This document shows, piece after piece, positions 47,185-55,320 of a stretch of 64,000 nt of DNA (position 1 is its first letter; each line of letters opens with the position of its first letter). The notes under the pieces are model-generated. The model saw nothing but the letters and a program-made list of their open reading frames with translations, was not told the origin of the DNA and searched no databases. The position numbers and the translations under genes are program-made. The stretch comes from Mobilisporobacter senegalensis (GTDB taxonomy: Bacteria > Bacillota > Clostridia > Lachnospirales > Lachnospiraceae), in contig NZ_RJVG01000002.1 of the NCBI RefSeq assembly GCF_003752155.1, positions 62,001-126,000 of the forward strand. The letters are read 5' to 3'.

Positions 47185-48114
47185 GTGATTATTACTGTAA
47201 CTATGAATCCAGCAATTGATAAAACAGTGGATCTTGTTCATTTTGAACATGGAAGTTTAAATCGATTGACTAATGTGATTATTGATGCTGGTGGAAAAGG
47301 AATTAATGTTTCTAAGACAATAAAGGAACTTGGTGGAGAAACAATCGCTACCGGATTTATTGGTGGCAGTGGTGGAGTTCTAATAGAGAAAGTATTAAAA
47401 GAACAGGGAATTAAATCAGATTTTGTTCAGGTAAGCGGAGAAACGAGAACAAACCTTAAAGTCGTTGAACAAAACGGCTTTGTGACTGAACTCAATGAAC
47501 CTGGTCCTGTAATTAAACAAGAGGAGATTGATCTATTAACTGAAAAATTATTAGGATATGCAGGTGCTGATACTTTATTTGTCATCGCAGGCAGTATTCC
47601 AAATGGTGTTGATAAAAACATTTACAAAGAACTTATTATTAAACTAAAAGAAAAAGGTGCGAAAGTATTTCTGGATGCAGATGGAGATCTATTTGTTAAT
47701 TCCCTTGAAGCGAAACCAGATATCATCAAGCCGAATCGAAGTGAATTAGAAGAATATTTTTCAATGGATTATAGAGCAAATGAAGAAGAATTAATCAAAA
47801 TGGGTAATAAACTTTTAGACAAAGGAATTGGTATGGTAGCGATTTCTCTTGGACAAATGGGTGCGTTATTCTTATCAAAGGATCAGAGCATAAGATGCCC
47901 AGGACTTAAAGTGGAAGCTCATTCAACTGTTGGAGCAGGAGATGCTATGGTTGCAGCTCTTTCTTATAGCATTGATAAAGGCTATGACTTTGAAGAAAGC
48001 GTAAAACTTGGTATTGCAACTTCAGCTGGTGCAGTTACTACAAAAGGCACAAAGCCGCCATCAAGAGATCTGGTTGATAAATTAAAGGCACAGGTTACGG
48101 CTGTTAATATTTAA
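47185..48114 (+). CDS. fruK: 1-phosphofructokinase
   Basis: This 309-aa PfkB-family kinase starts with GTG (GAGGGG site about 8-14 nt upstream) and opens MIITVTMNPAID, as expected for FruK. Other marks are DAGGKGINVSKTIKELG, GFIGGSGG, KPNRSELEE and the C-terminal anion-hole motif STVGAGDAMVAAL, where the Asp is the catalytic base. It converts fructose-1-phosphate to fructose-1,6-bisphosphate. Tagatose-6-phosphate kinases are close relatives and cannot be fully excluded. Its place in a mannitol PTS operon is unusual and suggests fructose-1-phosphate as an intermediate. Confidence 0.88.
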   Translation: MIITVTMNPAIDKTVDLVHFEHGSLNRLTNVIIDAGGKGINVSKTIKELGGETIATGFIGGSGGVLIEKVLKEQGIKSDFVQVSGETRTNLKVVEQNGFVTELNEPGPVIKQEEIDLLTEKLLGYAGADTLFVIAGSIPNGVDKNIYKELIIKLKEKGAKVFLDADGDLFVNSLEAKPDIIKPNRSELEEYFSMDYRANEEELIKMGNKLLDKGIGMVAISLGQMGALFLSKDQSIRCPGLKVEAHSTVGAGDAMVAALSYSIDKGYDFEESVKLGIATSAGAVTTKGTKPPSRDLVDKLKAQVTAVNI

Positions 48115-48170
48115 GATTTATTTGATAGTGTAATGACAGACAGTATAACAAGAATATATGGAGGAAGAAA

Positions 48171-49433
48171 ATGAAATCAAGAGCAGTTAGAATGTACGGA
48201 GCAGACGACTTAAGATTAGAGGAATTTGAATTACCTGAAATTAAAGATGATGAAATTTTAGTGAAGGTTATAAGTGATAGTATTTGTATGTCCACTTATA
48301 AGCTGGCAAAACAAGGTAAGAAGCATAAGAGAGCTCCTCAAAATATAGATACCAATCCAATTATCATTGGACACGAATTTGCAGGAGACATTGTTAAAGT
48401 AGGTTCCAAATGGGCGGATCAATTTAAACCGGGTCAAAAATTTGCACTACAACCAGCGCTTAATTATAAAGGTAGTTTAGCATCTCCAGGATATTCTTAT
48501 GAATTCTTTGGCGGAGCTTGTACTTATTGCATTATTCCACAAGAAGTAATGGAACTTGGATGTTTACTTAACTATGATGGTGAGAGCTATTTTGAAGCAT
48601 CCTTAGGTGAACCAATGAGTTGTATTATTGGTGGTTACCATGCAAATTATCATACAAATAAGCAAAACTACAATCACGCTATGGGAACAAAAACAGATGG
48701 TAATGTTTTAGTAATGGGTGGCTGTGGACCAATGGGTCTTGGAGCTGTAAGCTATGGCTTATGCATTGAGAACAAACCAAAGAGATTAGTGGTTACGGAT
48801 ATCAGTGATGATAGAATTAATAGAGCAAGAGAGGTCATCTCTGAAGAAACAGCAGCAAAAGCAGGTGTAGAATTACATTATGTGAATACTGCTACAATGA
48901 AAGACCCAATTGCAGAACTTATGGCGATTACAGATGACCATGGTTATGACGATGTATTCGTATATGTTCCAATTAAACAAGTAGCTGAAATGGGAGATGC
49001 CCTGCTTGCATTTGATGGCTGTATGAACTTCTTTGCCGGACCAACAGATAATCAGTTTAAAGCAGAAATTAATCTATATAATACACATTACACCAGTACT
49101 CATCTTTTAGGAACAACTGGTGGCAATACAGATGATTTGATTGAAGCAATAGATCTAGCTTCCAAGAAATTAATTGAGCCGGCAGTTATGGTTACTCATA
49201 TCGGCGGTATTGATAGCATTGCTGAAGCAACATTGAATTTACCAAATATCCCAGGTGGTAAGAAATTAACATATACTCAATTTGATATGCCATTAACAGC
49301 AATTGATGATTTTGAAGAATTAGGAAAAACAGATTCATTATATCAGAAACTTTCTGATTCTTGTAAACGTCACAAAGGATTATGGAATAGTGAAGCTGAG
49401 AAAATTCTTTTTGAACATTTTGGGGTAAATTAG
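48171..49433 (+). CDS. Zinc-type dehydrogenase, L-sorbose-1-phosphate reductase-like (predicted hexitol-phosphate dehydrogenase)
   Basis: This 420-aa protein (GGAGGAAG site) is a medium-chain dehydrogenase with GHEF (about residues 64-67), Cys in SICMSTY near 40 and a nucleotide fold motif GGCGPMGLGA (about 183-192). The length and inserts (NYKGSLASPGYSYEFFGG, YHANYHTNKQNYNHAMG) resemble SorE, which interconverts L-sorbose-1-P and glucitol-6-P. Within an mtl operon lacking mtlD, it is the likely oxidiser of the hexitol phosphate. SorE chemistry works on the carbon next to the phosphate carbon, which for mannitol-1-P would yield fructose-1-P, the substrate of the adjacent FruK. Confidence 0.8.
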   Translation: MKSRAVRMYGADDLRLEEFELPEIKDDEILVKVISDSICMSTYKLAKQGKKHKRAPQNIDTNPIIIGHEFAGDIVKVGSKWADQFKPGQKFALQPALNYKGSLASPGYSYEFFGGACTYCIIPQEVMELGCLLNYDGESYFEASLGEPMSCIIGGYHANYHTNKQNYNHAMGTKTDGNVLVMGGCGPMGLGAVSYGLCIENKPKRLVVTDISDDRINRAREVISEETAAKAGVELHYVNTATMKDPIAELMAITDDHGYDDVFVYVPIKQVAEMGDALLAFDGCMNFFAGPTDNQFKAEINLYNTHYTSTHLLGTTGGNTDDLIEAIDLASKKLIEPAVMVTHIGGIDSIAEATLNLPNIPGGKKLTYTQFDMPLTAIDDFEELGKTDSLYQKLSDSCKRHKGLWNSEAEKILFEHFGVN

Positions 49434-49468
49434 TATTTAATTATCATTAACTTTGGGAGGTAGTTGTT

Positions 49469-49732
49469 ATGGTTAGTCAAAAGGTTAAAATAATCAATGA
49501 ATCAGGAGTGCATGCAAGACCAGCAAGTATACTGGCAAAAACAGCAATGAAGTGTGACTCTGATATTGTAATCAAAGTGGGAGAAAGAAATGTAAATCCG
49601 AAAAGTGTTATTAACTTAATGGCAGCAGCGATTAAGAAAGACACAGAGGTAGTAGTTGAATGTACTGGGAACAGTGAGAAAGAAGATTTAAAAGTCATTA
49701 TTGATCTAATCAATAGTGGTTTAGGGGAATAG
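49469..49732 (+). CDS. HPr-family phosphocarrier protein in the mannitol operon
   Basis: This 87-aa protein (GGGAGG site) has the HPr active-site His15 in ESGVHARPAS and Ser46 in NPKSVINLM at the regulatory HPr-kinase site. The Ser46 context keeps the hydrophobic patch that binds CcpA and kinase. It could feed phosphate to MtlF and MtlR. Its position as the last gene of the mtl operon suggests a dedicated or amplified HPr; a general ptsH may lie elsewhere. Confidence 0.9.
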   Translation: MVSQKVKIINESGVHARPASILAKTAMKCDSDIVIKVGERNVNPKSVINLMAAAIKKDTEVVVECTGNSEKEDLKVIIDLINSGLGE

Positions 49733-49875
49733 ATTCTCAAAAAAATAGTTATGCGGGATCGACGCCTTGTATTGGGAGTTAATAGAATAGAGTGGAGATA
49801 TTATCTTTTGTTACTTTTAAAGATTCCAGCCATTCTAATATATTATGAATAGATATACTTATGAAGCTATTTCAT

Positions 49876-49916
49876 GGGGTTGTTGCAAAATACTATATTA
49901 TGCAGCAACCCTATTT
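49876..49916 (+). terminator. Terminator of the mtl operon
   Basis: A 10-bp stem (gggttgttgc / gcagcaaccc, one G-U pair) with a 15-nt loop is followed by a short T run. The rest of 49733-50075 carries only regulatory sequence. Confidence 0.65.
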
Positions 49917-49990
49917 AAGTTAAAGAAGGTTACAATACTTGTCTCATAATTATGAATATGCTACAATATTAATAACACAAAATTTGTATT

Positions 49991-50013
49991 ATATCAAAAA
50001 ATCGAATTGATAT
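49991..50013 (+). promoter_or_regulatory. Candidate operator upstream of the ArsR-type regulator
   Basis: ATATCAA and TTGATAT form a perfect 7-bp inverted repeat with a 9-bp spacer, 63-85 bp before the regulator start. It is a plausible autoregulatory site. Confidence 0.4.
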
Positions 50014-50075
50014 TTGAATGGTACTGAGTATGATTAAGTTTCACTTGATAAATATTCGAAAACTCGGAGGTAATT

Positions 50076-51023
50076 ATGATACAAACCATTAAGATGAATT
50101 TAGACGATACCAAGCATCTGACAACTGTTGCTAAAGCATTTGCAGTAGGAATAAGAATTGATATATTAAAGTATCTGCGTCATAAAGATATGAACATTAA
50201 TGAAATTGCAGAAACTCTGTCCATACCTGCGTCTTCTGCAGCAGCCCATGTGAAGATATTAGAGAAGGCAGGAGTAATTAAGACGACATTACAACCTGGA
50301 ATTCGTGGCTCTATGAAGATGTGTCACATTGTATTAGATCATATTTATCTTGATGTAAATACATCAAATAATATAGGACAAAATACAGAAGTGATTCACA
50401 TGCCGATTGGAAGTTATGTAGATTATAAAGTAGTACCTACTTGCGGTCTTGCAGGGACGAAAGGACCTATTGGAGAAGAAGATGAACCAAGGAGTTTTTA
50501 CAGCCCAGAACGGTTTGCAACGAAACTATTATGGTTTCAAAAGGGATATGTAGAATATCGTTTTCCGAATCATAGCTTAAAGAATCGTAAAGAGAAACAA
50601 CTAGAAATATCAGCGGAATTATGTTCAGAAGACCACGAATATAATATGGAATGGCCATCGGATATTACTGTTTGGATTAACGATATAGAAGCTGGAACCT
50701 TTATTTGTCCTAGTGATTTTGGGGGGAGAAGAGGAATTTTAAATCCAGACTGGTGGCCAGATAAAAATACCCAGTATGGTATGTTGAAGACTTGGATCAT
50801 CAATGAAAATGGTACGTTTATTGATGGAGATAGAATCAATAAACGTTCTATTGGAGAATATAAACTATATGAGAAAGAGTATATATCTGTAAAAATAGGA
50901 ATAAAAGAGGACGCAAAGAATTCAGGTGGGATTAATATTTTTGGAGACAGTTTCGGAGATTATAATCAAAATATTATTATGAAACTTACCTTTTTGCCTG
51001 ATGATTATATAAGGTGTTTATAG
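50076..51023 (+). CDS. ArsR-type regulator with large C-terminal ligand-like domain
   Basis: This 315-aa protein (CGGAGG site) has an N-terminal winged helix (about 12-90; AKAFAVGIRIDILKYLRH, then IPASSAAAHVKILEKAGVI). It lacks the metal-site cysteines of arsenic sensors in the helix ahead of the recognition helix. Residues about 110-315 form a beta-rich domain with many aromatic residues (LLWFQKGYVEYRFPNH, DITVWINDIEAGTF, GGRRGILNPDWW). It looks like a sugar-binding or cupin-like fold but is not recognised. The gene precedes galK and galT by 127 bp in the same direction, so it probably controls galactose use. Confidence 0.75.
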   Translation: MIQTIKMNLDDTKHLTTVAKAFAVGIRIDILKYLRHKDMNINEIAETLSIPASSAAAHVKILEKAGVIKTTLQPGIRGSMKMCHIVLDHIYLDVNTSNNIGQNTEVIHMPIGSYVDYKVVPTCGLAGTKGPIGEEDEPRSFYSPERFATKLLWFQKGYVEYRFPNHSLKNRKEKQLEISAELCSEDHEYNMEWPSDITVWINDIEAGTFICPSDFGGRRGILNPDWWPDKNTQYGMLKTWIINENGTFIDGDRINKRSIGEYKLYEKEYISVKIGIKEDAKNSGGINIFGDSFGDYNQNIIMKLTFLPDDYIRCL

Positions 51024-51150
51024 GGAGTTACGGCAAATTTATATTTACAAATCAGTCCTGATGGAGTATTATCTATACAAACGAAAAAATTGTTTAAAAA
51101 CATAAATCATGTTATTAATCATCTGATTTAAGTCCAGAAAGGAGTTCTAA

Positions 51151-52317
51151 ATGATTAAGGAAAAATTATTAAAGAAATTTGGGGATTTATTTGGCAATGA
51201 AGGAGAAATCAATACATACTTTGCACCAGGACGTGTTAATTTAATTGGTGAACATACAGATTACAATGGAGGACATGTTTTCCCGTGCGCTTTAACTATT
51301 GGTACATATGGGGTAGCAAGGAAAAATAATGATAATACTTTAAGATTTTATTCTATGAATTTCGAAGATTTAGGCATCATTACATCTTCTGTTGATGATC
51401 TGATTTATAAAAAAGAAGATAACTGGGTGAATTATCCCAAGGGAGTAATATGGGCATTTGGTGAAAAAGGTCATAAAATCTCCTCTGGTATGGATGTACT
51501 TTATTATGGCAATATTCCAAATTCATCAGGACTTTCATCTTCTGCATCTCTTGAAGTATTAACAAGCTATATCTTAAAGGATCTTTTTAATTTAGATATT
51601 ACGATGATAGAGGCCTCCTTGATCAGCCAGTATGCAGAGAATAAATTTATCGGTGTTAATTGTGGAATTATGGATCAATTTTCAATTGCCATGGGGAAGA
51701 AAGACCATGCAATTTTTCTTGATACCAGTAATTTAAAATATGAATATGCTCCAATAAAACTCGATCATGCAAAGATAGTTATTGCAAGTAGTAATAAAAA
51801 ACGTGGTCTTGGTGATTCAAAATATAATGAAAGAAGAACTGAATGTGAGACCGCTCTAAAAGAACTTCAATCAGTAAAGGACATTCATTCCCTTGGTGAA
51901 CTCTTCCCAGAGGAATTTGAAGAAATAAAAGGTGCCATAAAAGATGATATACGTATTAAAAGGGCAAGACATGCAGTTTATGAAAATCAAAGAACGATCA
52001 AAGGAGCGGAAGCTTTAAAAAATAATAGAATTGAAGAATTTGGTATATTGATGAATGAATCTCATGTTTCCTTACGTGATGATTATGAAGTTACCGGAAT
52101 AGAATTAGATACTTTAGTGGAAGCATCCTGGAAGCAAGAAGGGGTTATTGGATCAAGAATGACTGGTGCCGGTTTTGGTGGATGTACTGTAAGTATTGTC
52201 AGAGAAGAAAATGTTGAGGATTTTATTTCTGAGGTAGGCAGGATATATTTTGATAAGATAGGATATAAAGCTGATTTTTATGTTGTTGAGATAGGTAATG
52301 GGCCAGAAAGGATCTAA
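51151..52317 (+). CDS. galK: Galactokinase
   Basis: This 388-aa GHMP kinase (GAAAGGAG site) has the galactokinase signature PGRVNLIGEHTDYNGGHVFP (residues about 26-45), the ATP-binding GLSSSASLEV motif (about 127-136) and the C-terminal GSRMTGAGFGGCTVSIV. It phosphorylates galactose at C1 in the Leloir pathway. The next gene, galT, starts 30 nt downstream. Confidence 0.96.
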   Translation: MIKEKLLKKFGDLFGNEGEINTYFAPGRVNLIGEHTDYNGGHVFPCALTIGTYGVARKNNDNTLRFYSMNFEDLGIITSSVDDLIYKKEDNWVNYPKGVIWAFGEKGHKISSGMDVLYYGNIPNSSGLSSSASLEVLTSYILKDLFNLDITMIEASLISQYAENKFIGVNCGIMDQFSIAMGKKDHAIFLDTSNLKYEYAPIKLDHAKIVIASSNKKRGLGDSKYNERRTECETALKELQSVKDIHSLGELFPEEFEEIKGAIKDDIRIKRARHAVYENQRTIKGAEALKNNRIEEFGILMNESHVSLRDDYEVTGIELDTLVEASWKQEGVIGSRMTGAGFGGCTVSIVREENVEDFISEVGRIYFDKIGYKADFYVVEIGNGPERI

Positions 52318-52347
52318 CGAATTACAATTATATGGAGGGGCTATTAA

Positions 52348-53838
52348 ATGTATACAGCAATAAAAAAACTAGTTCAGTATGGAATAATGAAAGGCCTGAT
52401 AGATAAGAAAGATACCGTATATATTACTAATGCTTTATTAGAACTATTTCAGATGGATGAATATGTTGATACGGATGAGGTATATGAAGAAATTTGTTTG
52501 GAAGATGTATTAAATGAAATGCTTGATTATGCCATAGAAAAAGGAATTATAAAAGAAAATTCAACAATCCATCGAGATCTGTTTGATACGAAGATTATGG
52601 GTATCTTAGTGCCAAGGCCAAGTCAGATAATTAATAAATTTAATGAGATTTATAAAGAATCCCCAAAACAGGCAACAGATTATTATTACCAATTATCTAT
52701 GGATTCTGATTATATCAGGAGATATCGTATAGAAAAAGATATCAGATGGAAGACTGGAACAGAATACGGTGATCTGGATGTTACAATCAACTTATCCAAG
52801 CCGGAAAAAGATCCAAAAGAGATAGCTGCTGCAAAACTGGCAAAACAAAGTGATTATCCCAAGTGTTTATTATGTAAAGAAAATGTAGGTTATGCAGGAA
52901 GAACGAATCATCCGGCAAGGCAGAATCATCGAATTATCCCAGTCCAAATATGTGGTCAAGAGTGGGGATTTCAATATTCGCCCTATGTTTATTATAATGA
53001 GCATTGTATTGTATTTCATAGTGAACACACCCCCATGAAAATTGATAAATATTCATTTGGTAAGTTATTTGATTTTGTAAAGTTATTCCCGCATTATTTT
53101 GTAGGTTCTAACGCAGATCTGCCAATCGTTGGAGGTTCTATTTTATCTCACGACCATTTTCAAGGGGGTAATTATGAATTTGCCATGGCTAAAGCAAAGA
53201 TAGAGAAATCTTTCCTTATTAAAGGATATGAAGATGTAGAACTTGGAATTGTAAAATGGCCTATGTCAGTTATAAGAACAAGGTCAAAAGATGAGAAAAG
53301 ATTAGTCGAATTGGGGGATTACATATTAAATAAATGGCGAAATTATTCGGATCCATCTGTATATATTTATGACAACACCAATGGAGAGCCTCATAATACA
53401 ATAACGCCAATCGCCAGAAAAGTGAATGATATGTATGAACTTGATCTGGTATTACGCAATAATATCACAACAAAGGAACATCCTTTAGGGGTATTCCATC
53501 CTCATGAAGAACTGCATCATATTAAAAGAGAGAATATTGGACTCATTGAAGTAATGGGGCTTGCCATACTCCCATCCAGACTAAAAGAAGAGATGAAATT
53601 ATTAGAAGAATATATTTTATCTGAAAAAGATATTAGTACCAATGAATTAATAGCAAAACATCATAAATGGGTGGAAAACTTTAAGGGCAGGTATTCTAAT
53701 ATTAATGAAAGCAATATTAATAAAATTATCCGAAATGAGATTGGCAGCGAATTCTTAAAAGTTTTAGAACATGCAGGAGTTTTTAAAAGAACCAAGGAAG
53801 GTATGGGAGGGTTTTTCAGATTTATCGAGACTCTATAA
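52348..53838 (+). CDS. galT: UDP-glucose:hexose-1-phosphate uridylyltransferase (Firmicutes GalT type)
   Basis: This 496-aa enzyme (TGGAGGGG site) is of the longer Gram-positive GalT2 form. It shows FNEIYKESPKQATDYYYQLS and ILVPRPSQI in the N-terminal part, ENVGYAGRTNHPARQNHRI, GGSILSHDHFQGG (the HxH-type active site) and the C-terminal LGVFHPHEELHHIKRENIGLIEVMGLAILP. It exchanges UMP between UDP-glucose and galactose-1-phosphate. A galE gene is not in the window. Confidence 0.95.
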   Translation: MYTAIKKLVQYGIMKGLIDKKDTVYITNALLELFQMDEYVDTDEVYEEICLEDVLNEMLDYAIEKGIIKENSTIHRDLFDTKIMGILVPRPSQIINKFNEIYKESPKQATDYYYQLSMDSDYIRRYRIEKDIRWKTGTEYGDLDVTINLSKPEKDPKEIAAAKLAKQSDYPKCLLCKENVGYAGRTNHPARQNHRIIPVQICGQEWGFQYSPYVYYNEHCIVFHSEHTPMKIDKYSFGKLFDFVKLFPHYFVGSNADLPIVGGSILSHDHFQGGNYEFAMAKAKIEKSFLIKGYEDVELGIVKWPMSVIRTRSKDEKRLVELGDYILNKWRNYSDPSVYIYDNTNGEPHNTITPIARKVNDMYELDLVLRNNITTKEHPLGVFHPHEELHHIKRENIGLIEVMGLAILPSRLKEEMKLLEEYILSEKDISTNELIAKHHKWVENFKGRYSNINESNINKIIRNEIGSEFLKVLEHAGVFKRTKEGMGGFFRFIETL

Positions 53839-53907
53839 ATTTTGTTCCTAAATATGTTAGTGGGGTAAGTGAATAGTTAAGAAAATTAAAAGAATATTTT
53901 TGAAAAA

Positions 53908-53948
53908 AGTACCTTTACGTTTCAAATGAAGCGTAAAGGTATTTTTTT
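53908..53948 (+). terminator. Terminator of the gal operon
   Basis: A 10-bp stem (tacctttacg / cgtaaaggta) with a 12-nt loop is followed by seven T residues. Confidence 0.9.
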
Positions 53949-54168
53949 ATTTCCAATAGAAGTTATTTGTTCTGCAATAGGACAAATACATAAGATACTT
54001 AGATATTTAGAAATCTATTAGGATATTAATCTGTTTGAAATTCATGTAATCTAATATTGTATTAATGATACATGAGTATCCAGCGGACAGACGGAGAAAT
54101 AACTATCTTACTATGAAATAGACAGCTTAATGCTGTTTATATAAAAAAACTATATAGGAGGAAAGTAA

Positions 54169-55221
54169 ATGAAAAAAAGAGTTATTAGTCTATTACTTAT
54201 TGGGGCAATGGTTTTAACAGGATTGGTAGGTTGCGGTACAAAGAACGCTGATACAGGGAAAGATACAACTGTAACAGAAGACAAGGCTTCAACCGAGGAT
54301 TCAACAAAAGAGGAGGATGCCGGTAAAACAGATGCAAATTTTAAAGTCGGCATTACCATCCAGTCACTAGAGAACAGTTATTGGGCAGGAGTTTTCGGAG
54401 AAGTAGAAAAACTCATAAAAGAAAAAGGATGGGAGTATACAATCCTTGCATGTAATGATAATTCAGCTACGCAAATTCAACAAATTGAAAACTTTGTAAC
54501 AAATAAAGTTGATCTTATCATGGTTCATCCTTCTGATCCGAATGCGATAGAAGATTATTTGAAACAAGCAAGAGATGCAGGAATCAAAGTAATGAGCTGG
54601 GATGATGCAATGACCAATACAGACCTTAACTGGATTCTTGATAATACTAAATTAGGATATGCAATTGGCCAGGAGGCAGCAAACTTCATAAATGATCATT
54701 ATACAGCTGATAAAGTGGCAGAAGTGGCTATTATGAATTATCCTCAGACACCAATCCTTCTTGAAAGAGAAACAGGTATTTTAAATGCACTTGAAGAAAT
54801 CGCTAAAGGTAAATATAAGGTTGTTGCCCAACAACCGGCACTTGATGCTCAAACAGCATTAACAAACATGGAAACGATTCTTCAGGCAAGTCCTGATACA
54901 AAAATTGTTTGTTCCATTGGTGCAGGCGGAGATATAGGTGCGAACGAAGCATTTATGACGAAAACAGAAGGCAAGATTCCGGACGACATGGGTATTTTCT
55001 CTGCAGATGCGACACAACAACAATTAGAAGCAATCGTTAACGGGGAAGCAACAAGAGCATCCGTAGGATTTGAAGGATCTAATAAGAAAACAGCTGCAGC
55101 AGTTGTTGATCTATATGAAAGATTGATGAATGGCGAAACATTCGATGAACAGAACTTAGTAAGACCACTTACTGTTATTGACAGTTCTAATGCAGCAGAT
55201 TTCCTAGCAGATTATAAATAA
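54169..55221 (+). CDS. Ribose-type ABC sugar-binding lipoprotein
   Basis: This 350-aa lipoprotein (TAGGAGG site) has lipobox LVGC with Cys22 and a Thr/Asp/Glu-rich linker to about residue 58. The Peripla_BP_4 fold shows as FKVGITIQSLENSYWAGVFGEVEKLIKEKGW, DLIMVHPSDPNAIEDYLKQARDAGIKVMSWD and IFSADATQQQLEAIVNGEATRASVGFEG. It serves the ATPase and permease that follow. Given the downstream dehydrogenases and ribulokinase, a pentitol or pentose ligand is expected. Confidence 0.92.
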   Translation: MKKRVISLLLIGAMVLTGLVGCGTKNADTGKDTTVTEDKASTEDSTKEEDAGKTDANFKVGITIQSLENSYWAGVFGEVEKLIKEKGWEYTILACNDNSATQIQQIENFVTNKVDLIMVHPSDPNAIEDYLKQARDAGIKVMSWDDAMTNTDLNWILDNTKLGYAIGQEAANFINDHYTADKVAEVAIMNYPQTPILLERETGILNALEEIAKGKYKVVAQQPALDAQTALTNMETILQASPDTKIVCSIGAGGDIGANEAFMTKTEGKIPDDMGIFSADATQQQLEAIVNGEATRASVGFEGSNKKTAAAVVDLYERLMNGETFDEQNLVRPLTVIDSSNAADFLADYK

Positions 55222-55247
55222 TTCGAAAAATGTAGACTGATGTGGAT

Positions 55248-55292
55248 GGGCTGCTGTAAAAATAGAAGTTATGACTTACAGCAGCTCTATTC
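55248..55292 (+). terminator. Intercistronic hairpin between binding protein and ATPase
   Basis: A stem of about 10-12 bp (gctgctgtaa / ttacagcagc) with a 16-nt loop and weak T content follows the binding-protein gene and probably lets only some transcripts proceed. Confidence 0.6.
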
Positions 55293-55320
55293 AATAAAAC
55301 TAGAATGCGTGGTGTAAACA

